Source: Sphingomonadales bacterium
Lineage (GTDB): Bacteria; Pseudomonadota; Alphaproteobacteria; Sphingomonadales; Sphingomonadaceae
DNA: 15,415 nucleotides
Direction: 5' to 3'
Assembly: GCA_027489295.1 (NCBI GenBank)
Contig: JAIYAA010000403.1
Span: 1-15,415 of the forward strand
This document shows, piece by piece, positions 13,683 to 15,415 of the stretch. The notes under the pieces are model-generated. The model had not been told where the DNA came from. It did not search any database and was given only the letters and a program-made list of their open reading frames with translations. A program made the translations under genes and the position numbers. Position 1 is the first letter of the stretch. The number at the start of each line of letters is the position of its first letter.

Positions 13683-14519
13683 TTATCGTCGGTGTTTGCG
13701 GGCGGGGCGCATCTCCGCGCTCCAGCCGAGATCCGTGCTGATCGCCTCGGCCGTGCCGCGCACCTGCGCGCACAGGGTCGCCATGCGATCGTCGTCCATA
13801 TACTGCGCCGCGCTCGACACGCTGATCGCCGCGACGATCCGGCCCGAAACGTCGCGCACCGGCGCCGCCACACAGCGGATCAGATCCTCATTCTCTTCCA
13901 GATCGAAGGCGTGGCCGGCGAAGGCATAGGCGCGCATCCGGTCGAACCACAGGCCATGGTCGGTATGCTGCTGGCCACGTGCCGCGTCGGCGGCGTACAG
14001 CCGCTGCCACTCGCCCTCGGCGGAGTCGATCAGCAGCGCTTTGCCCAGACCGGTGGAGGTGAGCGGCTGACGGTCGCCGATCCGGCTGGAGATCTCCACG
14101 CGCCGGCGGCCGGAAATCTTGTCGAGATAGAGCGCAAGGTCGCCGTCCATGCGGCCAAGATGCACGGTGTCCTCGGTCTCCGCCGCCAGCGCTTCCATGC
14201 GCGGGCGGGCAATCTGGACGATGTCCGCCTGGCTCTGGGCGAGGAAGCCCAGCTGGATCAGCTTCGGCCCCAGCTGATAGCCGTCCCGCGGCAAATAGCT
14301 CAGGAAGCCGCGGTCGATCAGCGCATTGGCAAGGCGGTGCGTGGTCGAGCGGGTAAGCCCCATCCGCGCCGAGAGTTCGGCCAGCTTCACCGGGCCCTCG
14401 ATCACCTTGTCCAGCATGTCGAGCCCGCGGACGAGCGTCTGGCTGCCCTGGATCTTGGCACCTCCAGAAGCCGCGGCCGCGCCCTCGGCGCTTTCAGCAT
14501 TTGACGTGGGTCGTTCCAT
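13683..14519 (-). CDS. IclR-family transcriptional regulator (second of two)
   Basis: This 278-residue protein has a flexible Ala/Ser-rich N-terminus (1-22) and an IclR winged helix (~24-85; helix-turn-helix at about 45-73 with LAELSARMGLTRSTTHRLANAL). An effector domain follows (~95-265; segments TVHLGRMDGDLALYLDKI, LTSTGLGKALL and CVAAPVRDVSGRIVAAISV). ATG 14519 is chosen over the adjacent TTG 14522; AGGA lies 9 nt upstream. It heads an operon with L-rhamnose dehydrogenase and the esterase and is divergent from rhmD, so it is the natural regulator of the 14520-14713 region, probably including itself. The effector is likely a rhamnose pathway intermediate (inference). It is clearly different in sequence from the first IclR protein. 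Confidence 0.91.
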   Translation of the reverse strand: MERPTSNAESAEGAAAASGGAKIQGSQTLVRGLDMLDKVIEGPVKLAELSARMGLTRSTTHRLANALIDRGFLSYLPRDGYQLGPKLIQLGFLAQSQADIVQIARPRMEALAAETEDTVHLGRMDGDLALYLDKISGRRRVEISSRIGDRQPLTSTGLGKALLIDSAEGEWQRLYAADAARGQQHTDHGLWFDRMRAYAFAGHAFDLEENEDLIRCVAAPVRDVSGRIVAAISVSSAAQYMDDDRMATLCAQVRGTAEAISTDLGWSAEMRPARKHRR

Positions 14520-14713
14520 CAATTAACATCCTATCCCATAAAGTGAGAAATTAAAGCATTCAGGAGGATGCCGGGCAGCCGATCGCGGCTGCGACCCACC
14601 CGAACCTCTTGGGGTGCGACGTACCACATGCTGGCACGCCGCGCGCCCGGATTTCATATTATCGGAAACCGTCCAGCCATCTGGGATGGACGCCAGAAGG
14701 GAAGCGTCGAGCC
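14520..14713. promoter_or_regulatory. Divergent control region between IclR and rhmD
   Basis: This 194-bp region has an AT-rich stretch (14520-14560) beside the IclR start, an inverted repeat GCAGCCG-ATCG-CGGCTGC (14575-14592), and TATTAT (14657-14662), which could be a -10 element for rhmD although no good -35 precedes it. ATTTCATA (14651-14658) also occurs at 8380-8387 in the other divergent region. An AGGAGG at 14562-14567 directly abuts an ATG and is not used by any recognised gene. Confidence 0.55.
14575..14592. promoter_or_regulatory. Inverted repeat, candidate IclR operator
   Basis: GCAGCCG and CGGCTGC are perfect 7-bp arms around ATCG, placed between the divergent IclR and rhmD starts. 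It lies about 65 bp upstream of the possible rhmD -10 and 56 bp upstream of the IclR start. It could be a regulator site or, if transcribed, a hairpin. The sequence differs from the 16-bp palindrome at 8438, as expected if the two IclR proteins read different sites. Confidence 0.4.
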
Positions 14714-15415
14714 GTGGTAGCCGGACTCTCGAAGATCAAGCAGGTGCGCGCCTATACCGTCCGTGGCGGCGGCGCCGATTATCACGACCAGGGCGAGGGC
14801 CACTGGATCGATGATCACATCGCGACGCCGATGGCGCGCTACCCCGAATATCGTGCAAGCCGCCAAAGCTTCGGCATCAACGTCCTCGGCACGCTGATCG
14901 TCGAGATCGAGGCCGAGGACGGCACGATCGGCTTTGCAGTGACCACCGGCGGCGAGCCCGCCTGCTATATCGTCGAGAAGCACCTCGCCCGCTTCCTCGA
15001 GGGCCGCAGCCCCACCGAATACGAGAAGATCTGGGACCAGATGTACTTCTCGAGCCAATATTATGGCCGCAAGGGGCTGGTGGTGAACGCCATCTCCGGC
15101 GTCGACCTGGCGCTGTGGGACCTGCTCGGCAAGCTGCGCGGCGAGCCGGTCTATCACATGCTCGGCGGCGCGGTGCGGGACGAGCTGCAATTCTATGCGA
15201 CCGGCGCCCGGCCGGACATCGCCAAGGACCTCGGCTTCATCGGCGGCAAGCTGCCGCTCCACCACGGCCCGGCCGAGGGGATCGAGGGGCTGAAGAAGAA
15301 CATCGCCGAGCTGGCCGAGATGCGCAGCCGCGTGGGGCCGGATTTCTGGCTGATGTGGGACTGCTGGATGGCGCTCGACGTCGACTATGCCACCCGCCTC
15401 GCCATCTCCGCGCAC
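14714..15415 (+). CDS. rhmD: L-rhamnonate dehydratase (enolase superfamily), C-terminus cut by window edge
   Basis: The frame runs from GTG 14714 to the window edge: 234 codons of a protein of about 400 residues. It starts with SKIKQVRAY and contains [66 protein letters not shown] and FIGGKLP. These closely match, as I recall it, E. coli RhmD, which dehydrates L-rhamnonate to 2-keto-3-deoxy-L-rhamnonate using Mg2+. The capping domain (~1-135) and first barrel strands are present. Asp216 in WLMWDCWM is the first expected metal ligand. The remaining ligands and the catalytic His-Asp pair lie beyond the edge. The GTG start, with GGGAAG (14699-14704) 9 nt upstream, is chosen because homologues begin about five residues before KIKQ. 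It is divergent from the IclR-rhamnose dehydrogenase operon and probably controlled by that IclR. Confidence 0.94.
   Translation, partial: MVAGLSKIKQVRAYTVRGGGADYHDQGEGHWIDDHIATPMARYPEYRASRQSFGINVLGTLIVEIEAEDGTIGFAVTTGGEPACYIVEKHLARFLEGRSPTEYEKIWDQMYFSSQYYGRKGLVVNAISGVDLALWDLLGKLRGEPVYHMLGGAVRDELQFYATGARPDIAKDLGFIGGKLPLHHGPAEGIEGLKKNIAELAEMRSRVGPDFWLMWDCWMALDVDYATRLAISAH

Noticed and set aside
13742..13873. N-terminal extension of the SDR frame upstream of ATG 13672
   Set aside because: It lies inside the second IclR gene. GAAGGAGAGG directly before ATG 13672 and the normal SDR start MPVKLLEGKTVLVTGG support the shorter form.
14632..14648. TGGCAC as a possible sigma-54 -24 element
   Set aside because: The -12 position reads GCGCC instead of TTGCA/T, so the second half of the consensus is missing.
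14614..14814. 66-codon plus-strand frame overlapping rhmD
   Set aside because: It is out of frame with rhmD, arginine-rich and unlike any family; rhmD in the other frame matches L-rhamnonate dehydratase throughout.

Overview
The window is high-GC, densely packed DNA with overlapping start/stop codons. It looks like an alphaproteobacterium, most likely a sphingomonad: the sugar-acid genes match the non-phosphorylative L-rhamnose route described from Sphingomonas, and one intergenic region carries an alphaproteobacterial general-stress (EcfG-type) promoter motif. No tRNA, rRNA, CRISPR, insertion sequence or phage gene was seen. No gene-free stretch exceeds about 255 bases.

Left block (1-6406, plus strand). 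The window opens with the last ~80 codons of a sodium:solute symporter, followed by a strong stem-loop. A four-gene signalling operon comes next: a membrane hybrid histidine kinase (CHASE3-GAF-coiled coil-HisKA-HATPase-three receivers), a CheR methyltransferase, a receiver-less CheB methylesterase and a soluble receiver-histidine kinase. The first three genes overlap by ATGA and the fourth starts 4 nt after cheB. No chemoreceptor, CheA or CheW is present, so this is a chemotaxis-like methylation pair attached to a histidine-kinase relay. A perfect GGAAC-N16-CGTT sits upstream.

Right block (6427-15415). This is a carbohydrate catabolism locus with two IclR-family regulators. On the minus strand are a zinc alcohol dehydrogenase resembling L-galactonate 5-dehydrogenase and an IclR regulator. 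Divergent from them, on the plus strand, are a fumarylacetoacetase-family hydrolase (2,4-diketo-3-deoxy-rhamnonate/fuconate hydrolase type), an amidohydrolase-family sugar lactonase, an aldo/keto reductase of the L-fucose/aldose 1-dehydrogenase type and a P-loop glycerate kinase. Facing them on the minus strand is an IclR - L-rhamnose 1-dehydrogenase (SDR) - rhamnogalacturonan acetylesterase operon. Divergent from that IclR gene, and running off the right edge, is L-rhamnonate dehydratase (rhmD).

Together these encode most of the path sugar -> lactone -> aldonate -> 2-keto-3-deoxyaldonate -> 2,4-diketo acid -> pyruvate + L-lactate, plus an exported esterase acting on a rhamnose-rich pectin backbone. 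The expected SDR-type 2-keto-3-deoxyrhamnonate 4-dehydrogenase is not in the window; the zinc dehydrogenase is a candidate substitute, or the gene lies beyond the right edge. Two divergent intergenic regions (8323-8574 and 14520-14713) carry inverted repeats that are candidate operators.
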